From NCBI RefSeq assembly GCF_043633585.1, contig NZ_CP141832.1, positions 2,170,001 to 2,234,000 of the forward strand: a DNA stretch of 64,000 nt, read 5' to 3'. Within the stretch, counting starts at the first letter, position 1, and every line of letters starts with the position of its first letter. Made by a program: the position numbers and the translations under genes. The notes under the pieces were generated by a model. That model did no database searches, was not told where the DNA came from, and worked only from the letters and a program-made list of their open reading frames with translations. Origin of the DNA: Lacrimispora sinapis (GTDB taxonomy: Bacteria > Bacillota > Clostridia > Lachnospirales > Lachnospiraceae). Below are positions 16,506 through 26,802 of the stretch, one piece after another.

Positions 16506-18824
16506 CTATTCCTGGACAAATGCTTCCTTTATCACCTCTGGCATGTGCTTTACATAAACGATGGTAAGATTTCCGGTGATTTCATCGGAAAGCTCCAGAA
16601 TATCCTTCCGGTTCTTATACGGAACCAGAACTTTTTCCACATGGGCCATACGGGCTGCCAGGATTTTTTCCTTTAAGCCGCCGATAGGAAGAACACGGCC
16701 TCTTAAAGTGATTTCTCCGGTCATTGCCAACTTTGCATATACCTTACGGTTCGTAACTGCAGACAGCATGGCCGTTGCCATGGTAATTCCTGCGGAAGGG
16801 CCATCCTTTGGTACGGCGCCCTCGGGAATGTGAAGATGAATATCATGTTTTTCAAAATAGTCATCTTTTACCTGGTATTGCGGACAGACGGAACGGACAT
16901 AGCTTAATGCGATACGGGCAGATTCTTTCATCACATCCCCCATCTGTCCGGTCAGCAAAAGATTTCCTTTGCCCGGCATGACATTGACCTCGATCTGAAG
17001 CGTGCTTCCGCCTACGCTTGTCCAGGCCAAACCTCTGACGATCCCGACTTCATCGTCCTCATTCACATCTTCAAAGGTCACCTTTTCTTTGCCCAGATAG
17101 GCTTCAATGCCTGCTTCCGTAATTTCAATGACCTGGGACCGATCCTCTAAAAATTGTCTTGCAGCCTTTCTGTAAACAGCACCGATCCGCCGTTCTAAGG
17201 TACGGACGCCTGCTTCTCTTGTATAATTGTGAATGATCTTTTCAAGCGCTTTGTCGGTAATCGTGACCTGGCTTTCTTTCAGGCCGTTCTTTTCTCTCTG
17301 CTTTCTCACTAAATAATTCTTTGCAATATGGAATTTTTCATTCTCCGTATAGCTGGTTACTTCAATTACTTCCATACGGTCCAGAAGAGGACCCGGAATG
17401 GTAGAGGTAGTATTGGCCGTAGCGATAAATAAAACATTGGACAAATCAATCGGAAGTTCTACATAATGATCTCTGAACTTAACATTCTGTTCACTGTCAA
17501 GAACTTCCAAAAGCGCGGAAGACGTATCTCCCTTGTAATCTCTGCTCACTTTGTCGATCTCATCCAAAAGCATTAAAGGATTGCTTACTCCTGCCTGTCT
17601 TAATGCTTCTGCAATTCTTCCCGGCATGGCACCTACATAGGTTTTCCGGTGTCCTCTGATTTCCGCTTCATCCCGGACACCGCCCAGGCTGATCCTCACA
17701 TATTCCTTATTCAAGGCTTTTGCCACAGAGCGGGCAATGGAGGTTTTTCCGGTTCCGGGAGGTCCTACAAGGCAGATAATCGGGCTTGAACCTTTTTTGG
17801 TCAGCACACGGACCGCAAGATATTCTAAAATCCGCTCTTTTACCTTGGAAAGGCCGTAGTGGTCTTCCTCTAAGACTTTCTCCGCATGAGCAATGCTGTT
17901 GTTGTCCTTTGATACTTTTTTCCACGGAAGGTCCAGGACTGTCTCCAAGTACATACGGACCACATTGGCTTCCTGGCTTCCTCCGGGCATTGATTTAAAA
18001 CGCTCGATCTCTTTATGGATCTTGTCCTTAATCTCTTTGTCCGCTTTTAAAGCCTTTAACCGTTTGCTGTATTCATCCGCATCGGAAAGAGGATTGTCCT
18101 CTCCCAGTTCCTCCCGGATTACCTTTAACTGTTCTCTTAAAATATAATCTTTTTGATTCTTATCAATCCGTTCTTTTACAGTGGACTGCAATTCCCGTTT
18201 GATCTTTGTGACTTCAATTTCCGTCAGAAGATGTTTCATCACCAAGGCATATCTGTCTTCCACCATTACACTATCAAGCACCTGCTGGCGTATGAGATAG
18301 TCCCAGGGCAGCTGCACTGCAATCTGGTCCAAAAGTTCTCCTAAATCTGTGAGAACCAAAAGCCCCGGAATCACTTCTTTTGCAATTCTCGGATTTTCTT
18401 TTCCGTATTCGGAAAGCTTGTCCCGAACGATCTGCATCATCGCCTGTCTCGTAATATCGTCGAGCAGCTCCTCATATTCCGGCGCTTGGTCTATTTCCCC
18501 TACCAGCATTGGTTCTTCGCTTTCGAGGGCAAGAAGTTCCACCCTCTTAAGCCCTTCCACCATAACACGAATTACATTGCCAGGCATCTTTACCAGCTGT
18601 TTGATAAGGGCCACCGTGCCCATATGATGCAAATCTTCAAAAGCAGGGTCAGCCTCATCCGGATTCTTCTGAGTAACCAGACATACCTTCTGATCTCCCA
18701 CCATTGCTTTTTCCACCGCTGCAACGGATTTAGTCCGGCTGATATCAAAATGTAACATCATCTTGGGAAGAACAGTCATGCCGCGCAGGGCAATAACTGG
18801 CATCGTGATTGTCTTATCCACCAT
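16506..18824 (-). CDS. lon: ATP-dependent protease LonA
   Basis: A 772-residue cytosolic AAA+ protease that degrades misfolded and regulatory proteins. The N-terminal substrate domain begins MPVIALRGMTVLPKM. The ATPase has Walker A GPPGTGKTS and Walker B LMLLDEIDK. The C-terminal peptidase has the catalytic serine in PKDGPSAGITMATAM and lysine in GLKEKILAA. Start at 18824 (MVDKTITMP) is chosen because AAAGGAGAG precedes it; the open frame extends 23 codons further without a ribosome-binding site. It follows clpX by 77 bases. Confidence 0.96.
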   Translation of the reverse strand: MVDKTITMPVIALRGMTVLPKMMLHFDISRTKSVAAVEKAMVGDQKVCLVTQKNPDEADPAFEDLHHMGTVALIKQLVKMPGNVIRVMVEGLKRVELLALESEEPMLVGEIDQAPEYEELLDDITRQAMMQIVRDKLSEYGKENPRIAKEVIPGLLVLTDLGELLDQIAVQLPWDYLIRQQVLDSVMVEDRYALVMKHLLTEIEVTKIKRELQSTVKERIDKNQKDYILREQLKVIREELGEDNPLSDADEYSKRLKALKADKEIKDKIHKEIERFKSMPGGSQEANVVRMYLETVLDLPWKKVSKDNNSIAHAEKVLEEDHYGLSKVKERILEYLAVRVLTKKGSSPIICLVGPPGTGKTSIARSVAKALNKEYVRISLGGVRDEAEIRGHRKTYVGAMPGRIAEALRQAGVSNPLMLLDEIDKVSRDYKGDTSSALLEVLDSEQNVKFRDHYVELPIDLSNVLFIATANTTSTIPGPLLDRMEVIEVTSYTENEKFHIAKNYLVRKQREKNGLKESQVTITDKALEKIIHNYTREAGVRTLERRIGAVYRKAARQFLEDRSQVIEITEAGIEAYLGKEKVTFEDVNEDDEVGIVRGLAWTSVGGSTLQIEVNVMPGKGNLLLTGQMGDVMKESARIALSYVRSVCPQYQVKDDYFEKHDIHLHIPEGAVPKDGPSAGITMATAMLSAVTNRKVYAKLAMTGEITLRGRVLPIGGLKEKILAARMAHVEKVLVPYKNRKDILELSDEITGNLTIVYVKHMPEVIKEAFVQE

Positions 18825-18901
18825 TGTGTTCTCTCCTTTGCATTCAAAAAGGTGTTGCAGCAGTTTTCTCGCTGTAACACCTTCCCGACTCATGCAGGGA
18901 T

Positions 18902-20203
18902 CTATGCGATCTCGCCTGTTTTATCTTTTCTTAACTTTTGGGCCAGCGACTTTCTGGGAACTGCCGTATCCCGGAAAACGAGTTCTGGCTCACCTGTCTT
19001 ATCTACAACTTCTTTGGTAATCCTGCAGATTCCAATATTGCTGTCGGAAGGAACTTCGTACATCAATTCCATCATAACACTTTCCATAATGGAGCGAAGC
19101 CCTCTGGCACCAGTCTTTCTCTCAACTGCCAATTCTGCAATCCGCTCAATGGCTTCCTTGGTCAGCTCAAGTTTTACATCGTCAAGCTCAAACAATTTCT
19201 GATACTGTTTCACCAGAGCATTCTTTGGCTCGGTCAGGATCTGCACCAGTGCATCACGGTCCAGAAGTTCCAGTGATACGGTAATCGGCACACGGCCGAT
19301 AAATTCCGGTATCAGTCCGAATTTTACCAGATCCTGAGGAAGTGCTTTCCTTAACAGATCGTCAATATCTGTCTTGTTCTTATCGACAATTTCCGCATTA
19401 AAACCGATGGAACCGGCACTCAAGCGGCTTTCAATTATTTTCTCCAGTCCATCAAAGGCACCGCCGCAGATGAACAGGATATTGGTGGTATTAATCTGTA
19501 AAAGCTCCTGATGGGGATGCTTTCTTCCTCCCTGAGGAGGAACGCTTGCAACCGTACCCTCCAGGATTTTTAAAAGAGCCTGCTGAACGCCTTCACCGGA
19601 AACGTCTCTGGTTATGGATACATTTTCCGATTTTTTGGTGATCTTATCGATCTCATCTATATAGATAATTCCATATTCTGCTCTGCTTATATCATAATCG
19701 GCAGACTGGATCAGTTTCAAAAGAATGTTCTCAACATCCTCGCCTACGTAGCCAGCTTCTGTCAGAGCAGTGGCATCTGCAATGGCAAAAGGAACGTTTA
19801 ATACCTTGGCAAGGGTCTGCGCAAGGTAAGTTTTACCGGAGCCGGTAGGTCCTAACATCAGAATATTGCTCTTTTGCACATCCACATCCATCTTTGTTCT
19901 GGAAGTGATTCTCTTATAGTGGTTATAAACTGCTACAGACAATACCTTTTTTGCGTTGTCCTGACCAATGACATAACTGTCCAGAAATTCTTTGATTTCC
20001 TTTGGTTTCATCAAATTGATATCGCTGAAATCAGGTCCTTCTGCTTCATGATTGTCAAATTCTTCCTCTAATATCTCTGCGCATAAATCAATACATTCGT
20101 CACAGATGTAAACATTATTGGAACCGGCAATCAACTTTTTTACCTGATCCTGGGTTTTCCCGCAAAAAGAGCATCGGATCTTCTCGTCTGTTCTGACCGG
20201 CAT
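18902..20203 (-). CDS. clpX: ClpXP protease ATP-binding unfoldase ClpX
   Basis: A 433-residue AAA+ unfoldase that feeds ClpP. The N-terminal zinc-binding domain has CSFCGKTQDQ and YICDECIDLC. Walker A is GPTGSGKTYLAQ and Walker B IIYIDEIDK. The ClpP-contacting IGF-type loop is likely SIGFNAE. The C-terminus has the sensor-2 segment KTGARGLRSIMES. ATG at 20203 with GAGGTG five bases upstream is preferred to the in-frame GTG two codons before it. It lies between clpP and lon. Confidence 0.96.
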   Translation of the reverse strand: MPVRTDEKIRCSFCGKTQDQVKKLIAGSNNVYICDECIDLCAEILEEEFDNHEAEGPDFSDINLMKPKEIKEFLDSYVIGQDNAKKVLSVAVYNHYKRITSRTKMDVDVQKSNILMLGPTGSGKTYLAQTLAKVLNVPFAIADATALTEAGYVGEDVENILLKLIQSADYDISRAEYGIIYIDEIDKITKKSENVSITRDVSGEGVQQALLKILEGTVASVPPQGGRKHPHQELLQINTTNILFICGGAFDGLEKIIESRLSAGSIGFNAEIVDKNKTDIDDLLRKALPQDLVKFGLIPEFIGRVPITVSLELLDRDALVQILTEPKNALVKQYQKLFELDDVKLELTKEAIERIAELAVERKTGARGLRSIMESVMMELMYEVPSDSNIGICRITKEVVDKTGEPELVFRDTAVPRKSLAQKLRKDKTGEIA

Positions 20204-20292
20204 ATACACACCTCATTCTTTCCTGCTTAATCGCTCATGCTTTCGGGTATAGAGGTACACCCAAAAGGTATTTCCTACAATAATATAAGTGT

Positions 20293-20880
20293 TTAATGAT
20301 TATGGCTGTAAATGATATCATCTATCAGGCCATAGGCTTTCGCTTCTTCCGCATTCATATAATTGTCACGCTCGGTATCACGTTCAATCACCTCATACGG
20401 CTGGCCTGTGTTTGCAGCCAGAATATCGTTCAAACGCTTCTTTATCTTCAGAATATTCTCAGCCACGATCCTGATCTCTGTTGCCTGCCCTTTTGCTCCG
20501 CCGGAAGGCTGATGGATCATAACCTCTGCATTCGGGAGAGCAAACCTCTTGCCTTTCGCTCCTCCAGCCAGTAAAAATGCTCCCATGCTGGCTGCCATTC
20601 CCATACAAACCGTTGAAACATCGCACTTAATGTAGTTCATGGTATCATAAATTGCCATACCGGCGGTAACAGAACCGCCAGGGCTGTTAATATAAAGGTT
20701 AATATCCTTATTGGGATCTTCTGCCTCTAAGAATAACAGCTGAGCTACAACAAGACTTGCAGATACATCAGATACTTCTTCTCCGAGGAAAATAATCCTC
20801 TCCTTAAGAAGTCTGGAATAAATATCGTAAGAACGTTCACCCTTACTGGTTGATTCAATGACATAAGGTACTAAACTCAT
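20293..20880 (-). CDS. clpP: ATP-dependent Clp protease proteolytic subunit ClpP
   Basis: A 195-residue serine protease forming the ClpXP barrel. The catalytic triad is visible: serine in CMGMAASMGAF, histidine in AEVMIHQPSGG and aspartate in RDTERDNYM. The start at 20880 (MSLVPYVIE) has an AGGAGGAAGACAA leader and matches family length; the longer frame begins with unrelated residues. It lies between tig and clpX. Confidence 0.97.
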   Translation of the reverse strand: MSLVPYVIESTSKGERSYDIYSRLLKERIIFLGEEVSDVSASLVVAQLLFLEAEDPNKDINLYINSPGGSVTAGMAIYDTMNYIKCDVSTVCMGMAASMGAFLLAGGAKGKRFALPNAEVMIHQPSGGAKGQATEIRIVAENILKIKKRLNDILAANTGQPYEVIERDTERDNYMNAEEAKAYGLIDDIIYSHNH

Positions 20881-20961
20881 TTGTCTTCCTCCTGTCTGTT
20901 TTCTTTTCAAAGCCGAATAGACTCCGGACAAAATGCCAGGAATCTACTCGGTTAAAACTAC

Positions 20962-22248
20962 TTAAACTAATTTTGCTTCTGCAACAAGAAAATCTACCGC
21001 TTCCTGAACTGCAAGATCTTCCTTCATCTGCTCGATGCCTTTATCGCCAAGAGCTTCTCTGATCTGGGCTGCTTCCATCTTATATGCTTCTGCCATTGAA
21101 GCGATTTCCTTCTCAACGGCTTCCTCTGTTACGGTGATGTTCTCTGCCTTAACAACTGCTTCTAATACCAGTCTTGTCTGGATTCTCTTGATTGCCTGCG
21201 GCTTCATCTGCTCCTTTAAGGATTCAATGGTCATACCGGTAAACTTCATGTACTGGTCAAGAGAAAGCCCCTGGCTCTGCATTCTTCTTGCATAGTCATT
21301 GACCATGTTATTCACCTGGCTTTCGATCATCGGCTCAGGAATCTCCATGGTAGCGTTTTCTACGACTTTTTCCACGACATGATCTTCATTCTCCGTTGCA
21401 GCAGCTTTTTCTTTCTGCTCTGCAAGCTTCTCTTTGATATCTTTTTTGTACTCTTCCAGAGTCTCAAATTCAGAAACTTCACTTGCAAACTCATCGTTTA
21501 ATTCCGGAAGCTCTTTCTTCTTGATTTCCTTCACGGTAACCTTGAACATTGCCGGCTTGCCAGCTAAATCAGTTGCATGGTATTCATTCGGGAATGTAAC
21601 GTTGACTTCGCACTCTTCCCCGATTTTCTTGCCGATCAGCTGTTCTTCAAAGGTATCAATGAAGGAGTGGGAACCGATGGTAAGAGGATAATCCTCGCCC
21701 TTTCCGCCTTCAAATGTCTTTCCGTCTACAAAGCCTTCAAAGTCGATCACTGTCTGGTCACCGTCTTCTACCGCTCTGTCTTCTACAGTCACCAGTCTGG
21801 AATTCTGCTCCTGGATCTTCTTTAATTCTGCTTCAATATCTTCATCTGTCACTTCTGCAGATGCCTTGGTCACTTCAATGCCCTTATATTCGCCTAAGGT
21901 CACTTCCGGTTTTACGGCAACAGTAGCTGTGTAGATTAAATTTTTCCCTTTTTCTACCTGTATAACACTAATTTCCGGTCTTGAAACGATATCAAGTCCG
22001 CTTTCCTCTGCTGCATCTCCATATGTTGCATCAAGAGCTTCATTGACTGCATCCTCGTATAAAATGCCAGCTCCATACATCTTTTCAATCATGGCCTGAG
22101 GAGCTTTCCCTTTTCTGAAACCTGGGATATTGAATCTGCCCTTATTCTTATTGTAAGCCGCAGTAAGAGCCTTATCAAATTCCTCAGCCGGCACCTCTAC
22201 CGTCAGCTTTGCCATGTTCTTTTCCAATTTTTCTACTTGTAAACTCAT
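20962..22248 (-). CDS. tig: Trigger factor, ribosome-associated chaperone and prolyl isomerase
   Basis: A 428-residue chaperone that meets nascent chains at the ribosome exit. It has the N-terminal ribosome-binding domain with the signature FNIPGFRKGKAPQ, a central FKBP-type domain (GDQTVIDFEGFVDGKTFEGG), and a long helical C-terminal domain. The start at 22248 (MSLQVEKLEKN) has AAGGAGGAA upstream; the longer frame extends into the promoter leader. It is the first gene of the tig-clpP-clpX-lon-engB unit. Confidence 0.97.
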   Translation of the reverse strand: MSLQVEKLEKNMAKLTVEVPAEEFDKALTAAYNKNKGRFNIPGFRKGKAPQAMIEKMYGAGILYEDAVNEALDATYGDAAEESGLDIVSRPEISVIQVEKGKNLIYTATVAVKPEVTLGEYKGIEVTKASAEVTDEDIEAELKKIQEQNSRLVTVEDRAVEDGDQTVIDFEGFVDGKTFEGGKGEDYPLTIGSHSFIDTFEEQLIGKKIGEECEVNVTFPNEYHATDLAGKPAMFKVTVKEIKKKELPELNDEFASEVSEFETLEEYKKDIKEKLAEQKEKAAATENEDHVVEKVVENATMEIPEPMIESQVNNMVNDYARRMQSQGLSLDQYMKFTGMTIESLKEQMKPQAIKRIQTRLVLEAVVKAENITVTEEAVEKEIASMAEAYKMEAAQIREALGDKGIEQMKEDLAVQEAVDFLVAEAKLV

Positions 22249-22314
22249 TAATGGGTTCCTCCTTGAAATATATGTGAACCGCCATACCGACAGGGCGTTA
22301 CACTTCAAGTTAGC

Positions 22315-22323
22315 ATTATAACA
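22315..22323 (-). promoter_or_regulatory. Extended -10 promoter of the tig-clpP-clpX-lon-engB operon
   Basis: The minus strand reads TGTTATAAT, an extended TG plus a perfect TATAAT (22315-22320). The -35 is poor. I saw no CtsR heptad repeat or CIRCE inverted repeat near it. Confidence 0.6.
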
Positions 22324-22358
22324 TACTCGTCCCGTAAATTCCAGTATTATTTACGATT

Positions 22359-25337
22359 TTATCGGGTTTTTCCTGAAAACTCCTGCATTTTCTTCACGAT
22401 GTATGGGTCCAGCGGACGGATCTCCATCTGAGGTCTCGCAATATAATATCCCTGAAATAAATAAACGCCGCAATCCATAAGAAATTCAAGTTCTTCCGCC
22501 GTCTCTACCCCCTCCGCCAAAACACGGATATGATTCTTTTCGGCAAAGTTTAAAAGATTTTTCAAAATAATCTGGCGGTTCGGGTCCTCATGTATGCGGC
22601 GGATCAGGCTCATATCCATTTTTACGATGTCCGGTTTCATGTGAAGGAGTATGCTCTCACTGTTATATCCGGTCCCGAAATCATCAATTGCAGTCAGCCC
22701 ACCCCACTGTCTTGCCATGTCGATTTTGCACTGCATGAAATTCTGGCTTGCCGGCTCCCCTTCCGTCATCTCGATGACGATTCTGGAAAGCAGCTGTCCA
22801 TATTGTTCCTCCAGCTCTTTCTGACCTTCTTTTGTCAGGCAGACACTGGCAATGGAATTGATAAACAGCTTCTCATCCCGTCCAAGCTGTCCGGCTTCCT
22901 CCTCTGCCTTTGCCGCTCTCAGCCCGGCAAACCAGGTAAGTATCTCCATCTGCGGAAGCTTGGCCTGGGCCCTGGTAAGATTCAGTACTTCACTGATGCC
23001 CTTTATATTCATGAATTCCGGTCTCATCAAAAGCTCATATCCGTAAACCGCTCCTTCCCTGGTGGCGATAGGCTGAAAAGCAAAGCGAACCTCTTTTCTA
23101 TCCAGCATCCGGTTCAGCTCCTCACTCCCGGTCAGCATATAGGAATTATGGGTGTGCTCAGTGATATCAAACTCCTTTACCACTCCTTTTACGCTATGCT
23201 TGACCATATACATGGCAAAATCCGCATAATTAAACAGCGTATCAAAGTCCCTGGCATCATCCGGATACCAGGACAGTCCTCCCGATACCCGGATGGGGAA
23301 CTCATAGCCACCCTTCATATTGAGCGTAAACTCTCTGATATACTTCATGAAATCCCGAACGGCCTTACGGATTTCTTCTTTTTCTTTTCCTTTTAAAAAT
23401 ACAACAAATTCATCTCCGGAATACCTGGAGATGATTCCTCCGCTCTCCATAAACTTTTTCAGACAATTGGCAAAGAGAACGATGTAACGGTCTCCTTCAT
23501 CATGGCCATAGGTATCATTTATGTATTTTAAATTATCCAAATCCCACATGATGACTGCGGCGCACTCATTCGTGATGCGTTTTATGGCTGCCTGGGTCTG
23601 CTCTCTGAAGGCTCTGCGGTTATAGATCTCAGTCAAAAGATCATAGTTTCGTTCCCGCTCCAGCTTTTCCTTTTCTTCCACATTGGCGGTCACATCCGTA
23701 CACACCCCCATAACGGTTCCCTTTTGGGACTCATCAAGAGTAATTTCGATCCATCGTTTCCCTTCCGGCGTTTGGATACATCTCAAAATACGCTCCCCTT
23801 TTTCTTCGATACGGCCAAAGGTCTGTTCCAGAAATGCTTTGAATTCATCTGTCTGCAGATAGCAGAAGGGTCCGCCTATGGTGCCCCAGCCAAGCATTTC
23901 AAACAGGGATTTGCTGCAAAATACCCGGTCCTTCCCGGCCTCGTATTCAAACACCCCCACAAGCACATTGGCATGTTCTAAAATCCCGGACATTTTTAAG
24001 GATGTCCTTTCGGCATTCCGGTTGAGCAGTTCAATGGTTTCTGTCAATTCATCAATTTCCCTCACATACACCCGTTCCAGGGAAATCCCTATGCTTCCGG
24101 ATTTCTTCCCAAGCTCTGCGCCCAGCCTGCGGATCGGCTCCGTAACGATTCTGCCGATCATATAAGCGCCCAGAAGGCTGAAAACAAGAGGAACTAGCAT
24201 GGAGCTTAAAAGCATGCGCCTGACCGCATTATAGAACGCCAGGAGGTCCTTCTGACGTGCCATACCCACAAGCACCCATTCTTCCTCGCTAAAAGGCCCG
24301 CCGGTTCCATAGACCTCCAGATTTTCCATAGCCGCGTACCATTTGGTGCCATCCGGGGAGGTCAAAGAACTGATATTTTCTTTTTCATTGTCTATGTAAT
24401 CAAGGGAGCCGCTTTTATTAAAATACTGGTCAAAAAGGATTCCGGAATCCGCCACAGGAATCATCGAACCGGTGCCCTTTTTTCGTATCCCCAAAACCCA
24501 GCACTCGTCAAAACTGCTGCTGATCTGTACTTCCCCAAGAATCTGTTCCAGCTGATTGACCGACATCTCCAGACCATAAACGCCTGCTACCGTTCCATCT
24601 TCTAAGATGATCGGAACGGAATAGGTAATCACAGGTATATCGTTTGGGCTTAACCGGAAAGGCGGGCTTAAATAGGCATATTCCATGGTATCCTCAGGAA
24701 TTGCTTTCCTTTGGATGGCTGCCAAATAGGGCAGCTTATAAAATTTTGCAGCACCCTTTTCCCCGCTGTCAAAAAACCCCAGCTGCCAGAAGGAGTCCAG
24801 GGGAATATGGTATTTTTCAGCCAGAGACGGCAGTCCCCGTTCCATTAACAGGGAGGAATTGTCATTTAGATATCCTCCTGGATTGGAGTTGCGGATATAG
24901 AATCCGGCTTTCATATCCTCCGGACCATTGGCCGCGGCCGGTCCGTTTAAATACATAAAAGCTCCGGTGGCATAGCTCAAATGCAGCATTTCTATGGATT
25001 TTTCCATGATGGTATCAACAATTTCCCTGTTTAATACATAGTCCTTGTAAATATCCTTCGGTTCGCGGCCATCATTTTCGAGAATCTGCTGAATTTCCCC
25101 AGACATGAATCGAGAATTATTGAGCATGACGATCCAATGGTGTATGGTTTCCTTTTCCAGCCTCAGCTTTGTATTTTCCGTATTCTTGGTCAGAACGTTT
25201 AGTTCATTATTCTTTAATTTGACGGAAACTCCGCCAAAGAAAACAGTTCCGGCAATCACTGCCGCCTGCAGCACCAATAGAATGAATAATGGTCCGAGCA
25301 GCCGGGTGCGAATGGATTCACTTCTCTTCTTTTTCAT
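22359..25337 (-). CDS. Membrane sensor with dCache, PAS-like, GGDEF and EAL domains (cyclic-di-GMP turnover)
   Basis: A 992-residue protein. Residues 11-35 and about 375-397 are membrane helices flanking an extracellular dCache-like sensor. A linker and PAS-like domain (about 450-550) follow. The GGDEF domain (565-725) has RYSGDEFVVF, a tolerated first-position variant. The EAL domain (745-985) keeps the main catalytic motifs: YELL, FINSI, VIEMTE, AIDDFGTGY, VKMD, LAEGVE and QGYY. It may therefore both make and degrade c-di-GMP. It begins 3 bases after an extracellular solute-binding lipoprotein gene, so an interaction through the dCache domain is plausible but inferred. Confidence 0.93.
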   Translation of the reverse strand: MKKKRSESIRTRLLGPLFILLVLQAAVIAGTVFFGGVSVKLKNNELNVLTKNTENTKLRLEKETIHHWIVMLNNSRFMSGEIQQILENDGREPKDIYKDYVLNREIVDTIMEKSIEMLHLSYATGAFMYLNGPAAANGPEDMKAGFYIRNSNPGGYLNDNSSLLMERGLPSLAEKYHIPLDSFWQLGFFDSGEKGAAKFYKLPYLAAIQRKAIPEDTMEYAYLSPPFRLSPNDIPVITYSVPIILEDGTVAGVYGLEMSVNQLEQILGEVQISSSFDECWVLGIRKKGTGSMIPVADSGILFDQYFNKSGSLDYIDNEKENISSLTSPDGTKWYAAMENLEVYGTGGPFSEEEWVLVGMARQKDLLAFYNAVRRMLLSSMLVPLVFSLLGAYMIGRIVTEPIRRLGAELGKKSGSIGISLERVYVREIDELTETIELLNRNAERTSLKMSGILEHANVLVGVFEYEAGKDRVFCSKSLFEMLGWGTIGGPFCYLQTDEFKAFLEQTFGRIEEKGERILRCIQTPEGKRWIEITLDESQKGTVMGVCTDVTANVEEKEKLERERNYDLLTEIYNRRAFREQTQAAIKRITNECAAVIMWDLDNLKYINDTYGHDEGDRYIVLFANCLKKFMESGGIISRYSGDEFVVFLKGKEKEEIRKAVRDFMKYIREFTLNMKGGYEFPIRVSGGLSWYPDDARDFDTLFNYADFAMYMVKHSVKGVVKEFDITEHTHNSYMLTGSEELNRMLDRKEVRFAFQPIATREGAVYGYELLMRPEFMNIKGISEVLNLTRAQAKLPQMEILTWFAGLRAAKAEEEAGQLGRDEKLFINSIASVCLTKEGQKELEEQYGQLLSRIVIEMTEGEPASQNFMQCKIDMARQWGGLTAIDDFGTGYNSESILLHMKPDIVKMDMSLIRRIHEDPNRQIILKNLLNFAEKNHIRVLAEGVETAEELEFLMDCGVYLFQGYYIARPQMEIRPLDPYIVKKMQEFSGKTR

Positions 25338-25340
25338 AAC

Positions 25341-26786
25341 TTATTCTCCGACGATCGCTTCCAGCTTCCCCCTTGTTTCCTCATACCAGGTATTAAAATT
25401 ATCATCTGTCAAGAAATCAGCAAGTGCGCGTTCTCTTGCGGTTCCCTGTTCCATAAGTTTTTTTACCTTTTCATAATCTTCCCTGGCTTTCCCGCTCATG
25501 GAGGTCTGCAGTATTTTTCTGGCTCGGTCTCCCCCATGAAATGGCCTGGGCGTGTAAAGCAGGTATTTATTGGCGGTGTCAAGCCCAATGAGGAGATTTT
25601 GTGAGACAGGACTGTTTTCTCCTGTTTCTTTCAATAGCGGCTTCAGTACTGCTTCACTGCCTGATACTTTTTTTACGGGAAGATACCCGGAACCTATGGA
25701 AAATTCCACATTACGTTCCACGCTGGTAAACCATTTCAAAAAGACCGTGGCAGCATATTCTCTTGTCTGGTCCGAACGAAAGACCATCATACCGGCCCCC
25801 TGCTGCACCGCAAAGGGAATGGTTCCTTCAAAGTTTGGAAGGGGGTAAAGCTTGCTTTTTATAGCATAGCTGGTTCCGTCCTCCAAGGTCACAGAGGACG
25901 GAAAGTATGAGATTCCGCTGGTTGCTCCGACGTATGCTGCCAGCTTTCCTGTCTTTACATCATCACTTCTGAATTTACCGTAGGAACCGAAATATCCGTT
26001 TACATACGGAACATAATAGTTGTCCCACAGTTTCCGCATGACGTTCTTATCGAAATCCAGAGTTGTCCTTCCCCCTTCTGTGCGAAATATCTCATGTCCC
26101 AGCTGCATACTTCCCACAAGCATATAATTGGCAAAGGCGTCTCTTCCAAAGAACGCTTTTCCATCATCCGGTGTCTCTGTCAGGCTGTCCGTCCAGTGAT
26201 AGTATTCACCTGCCACACGGGTAATTCCTTCCCAGGTCGCAAAAGCGGCATCTGTCTCTCCGGTGGCCTTTGAAAATTCTTCCCAGTCCGTTTGGTTTAC
26301 TGCAAGAATTTCCGTTGATTTGGCAATGGGAAACACCTTGATGGCTTCCTTTCCGCCTATTTTGCCTTCTTCTATATAAGCATCCACATATTCAGAGATT
26401 TCCTCCGGAGTCAGATACGGACGCAAATCGGCAGCAAGGCCCTTCTGGTCGATCTCATACACGTTATCTGCATAGGCGGAAAATAAATCCGGCAACGGTT
26501 CAGATCCGGTTTTATGGTCAATGCTGTCTTTGATCTGACTGCTCAATTCATCAACACTGCCTTTATTAAGCGCTTTTACAAAGATCCCCTGTTCTCTCCC
26601 CTCAGTTTCATTAAAGGACTGTACCAGGCTGTCGAACGCTTCCTTTTGCACCCCGTTATAGTAATGCCAGATGGTAATGCTTATGGGATCTTTCTTGGAT
26701 AACCCATAAGGGTTTTTCGTTTGGCAGCCCATTAAAAAGCCTAAGGAAGCAATCGCCGCAAGTGGTATGATCCATCTTTTTTTCAT
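25341..26786 (-). CDS. Extracellular solute-binding lipoprotein, family 1 (sugar type)
   Basis: A 481-residue lipoprotein: MKKRWIIPLAAIASLGFLMG then cysteine 21 gives a clear lipobox. The mature part begins ISITIWHYYNGVQKEAFDSL, typical of maltose/multi-sugar binding proteins; later come VFPIAKSTEILAVNQ and IPFAVQQGAGMMVFRSD. No permease or ATPase gene is nearby, which is unusual. It lies 16 bases after the DJ-1 gene and 3 before the GGDEF-EAL gene. The start at 26786 has ACAGGAGAAAG upstream; the longer frame runs into the DJ-1 gene. A role in sensing rather than uptake is inferred. Confidence 0.9.
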   Translation of the reverse strand: MKKRWIIPLAAIASLGFLMGCQTKNPYGLSKKDPISITIWHYYNGVQKEAFDSLVQSFNETEGREQGIFVKALNKGSVDELSSQIKDSIDHKTGSEPLPDLFSAYADNVYEIDQKGLAADLRPYLTPEEISEYVDAYIEEGKIGGKEAIKVFPIAKSTEILAVNQTDWEEFSKATGETDAAFATWEGITRVAGEYYHWTDSLTETPDDGKAFFGRDAFANYMLVGSMQLGHEIFRTEGGRTTLDFDKNVMRKLWDNYYVPYVNGYFGSYGKFRSDDVKTGKLAAYVGATSGISYFPSSVTLEDGTSYAIKSKLYPLPNFEGTIPFAVQQGAGMMVFRSDQTREYAATVFLKWFTSVERNVEFSIGSGYLPVKKVSGSEAVLKPLLKETGENSPVSQNLLIGLDTANKYLLYTPRPFHGGDRARKILQTSMSGKAREDYEKVKKLMEQGTARERALADFLTDDNFNTWYEETRGKLEAIVGE

Positions 26787-26802
26787 GCTTTCTCCTGTCC
26801 TG

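Noticed and set aside
22249..22358. CtsR or CIRCE operators before tig-clpP-clpX-lon
   Set aside because: Neither the CtsR heptad repeat nor the CIRCE inverted repeat was found on either strand.
22590..23396. 268-codon plus-strand open frame opposite the GGDEF-EAL gene
   Set aside because: It lies wholly antisense to a well-conserved catalytic region, shows no recognisable protein pattern and has no ribosome-binding site; a shadow of the real gene.
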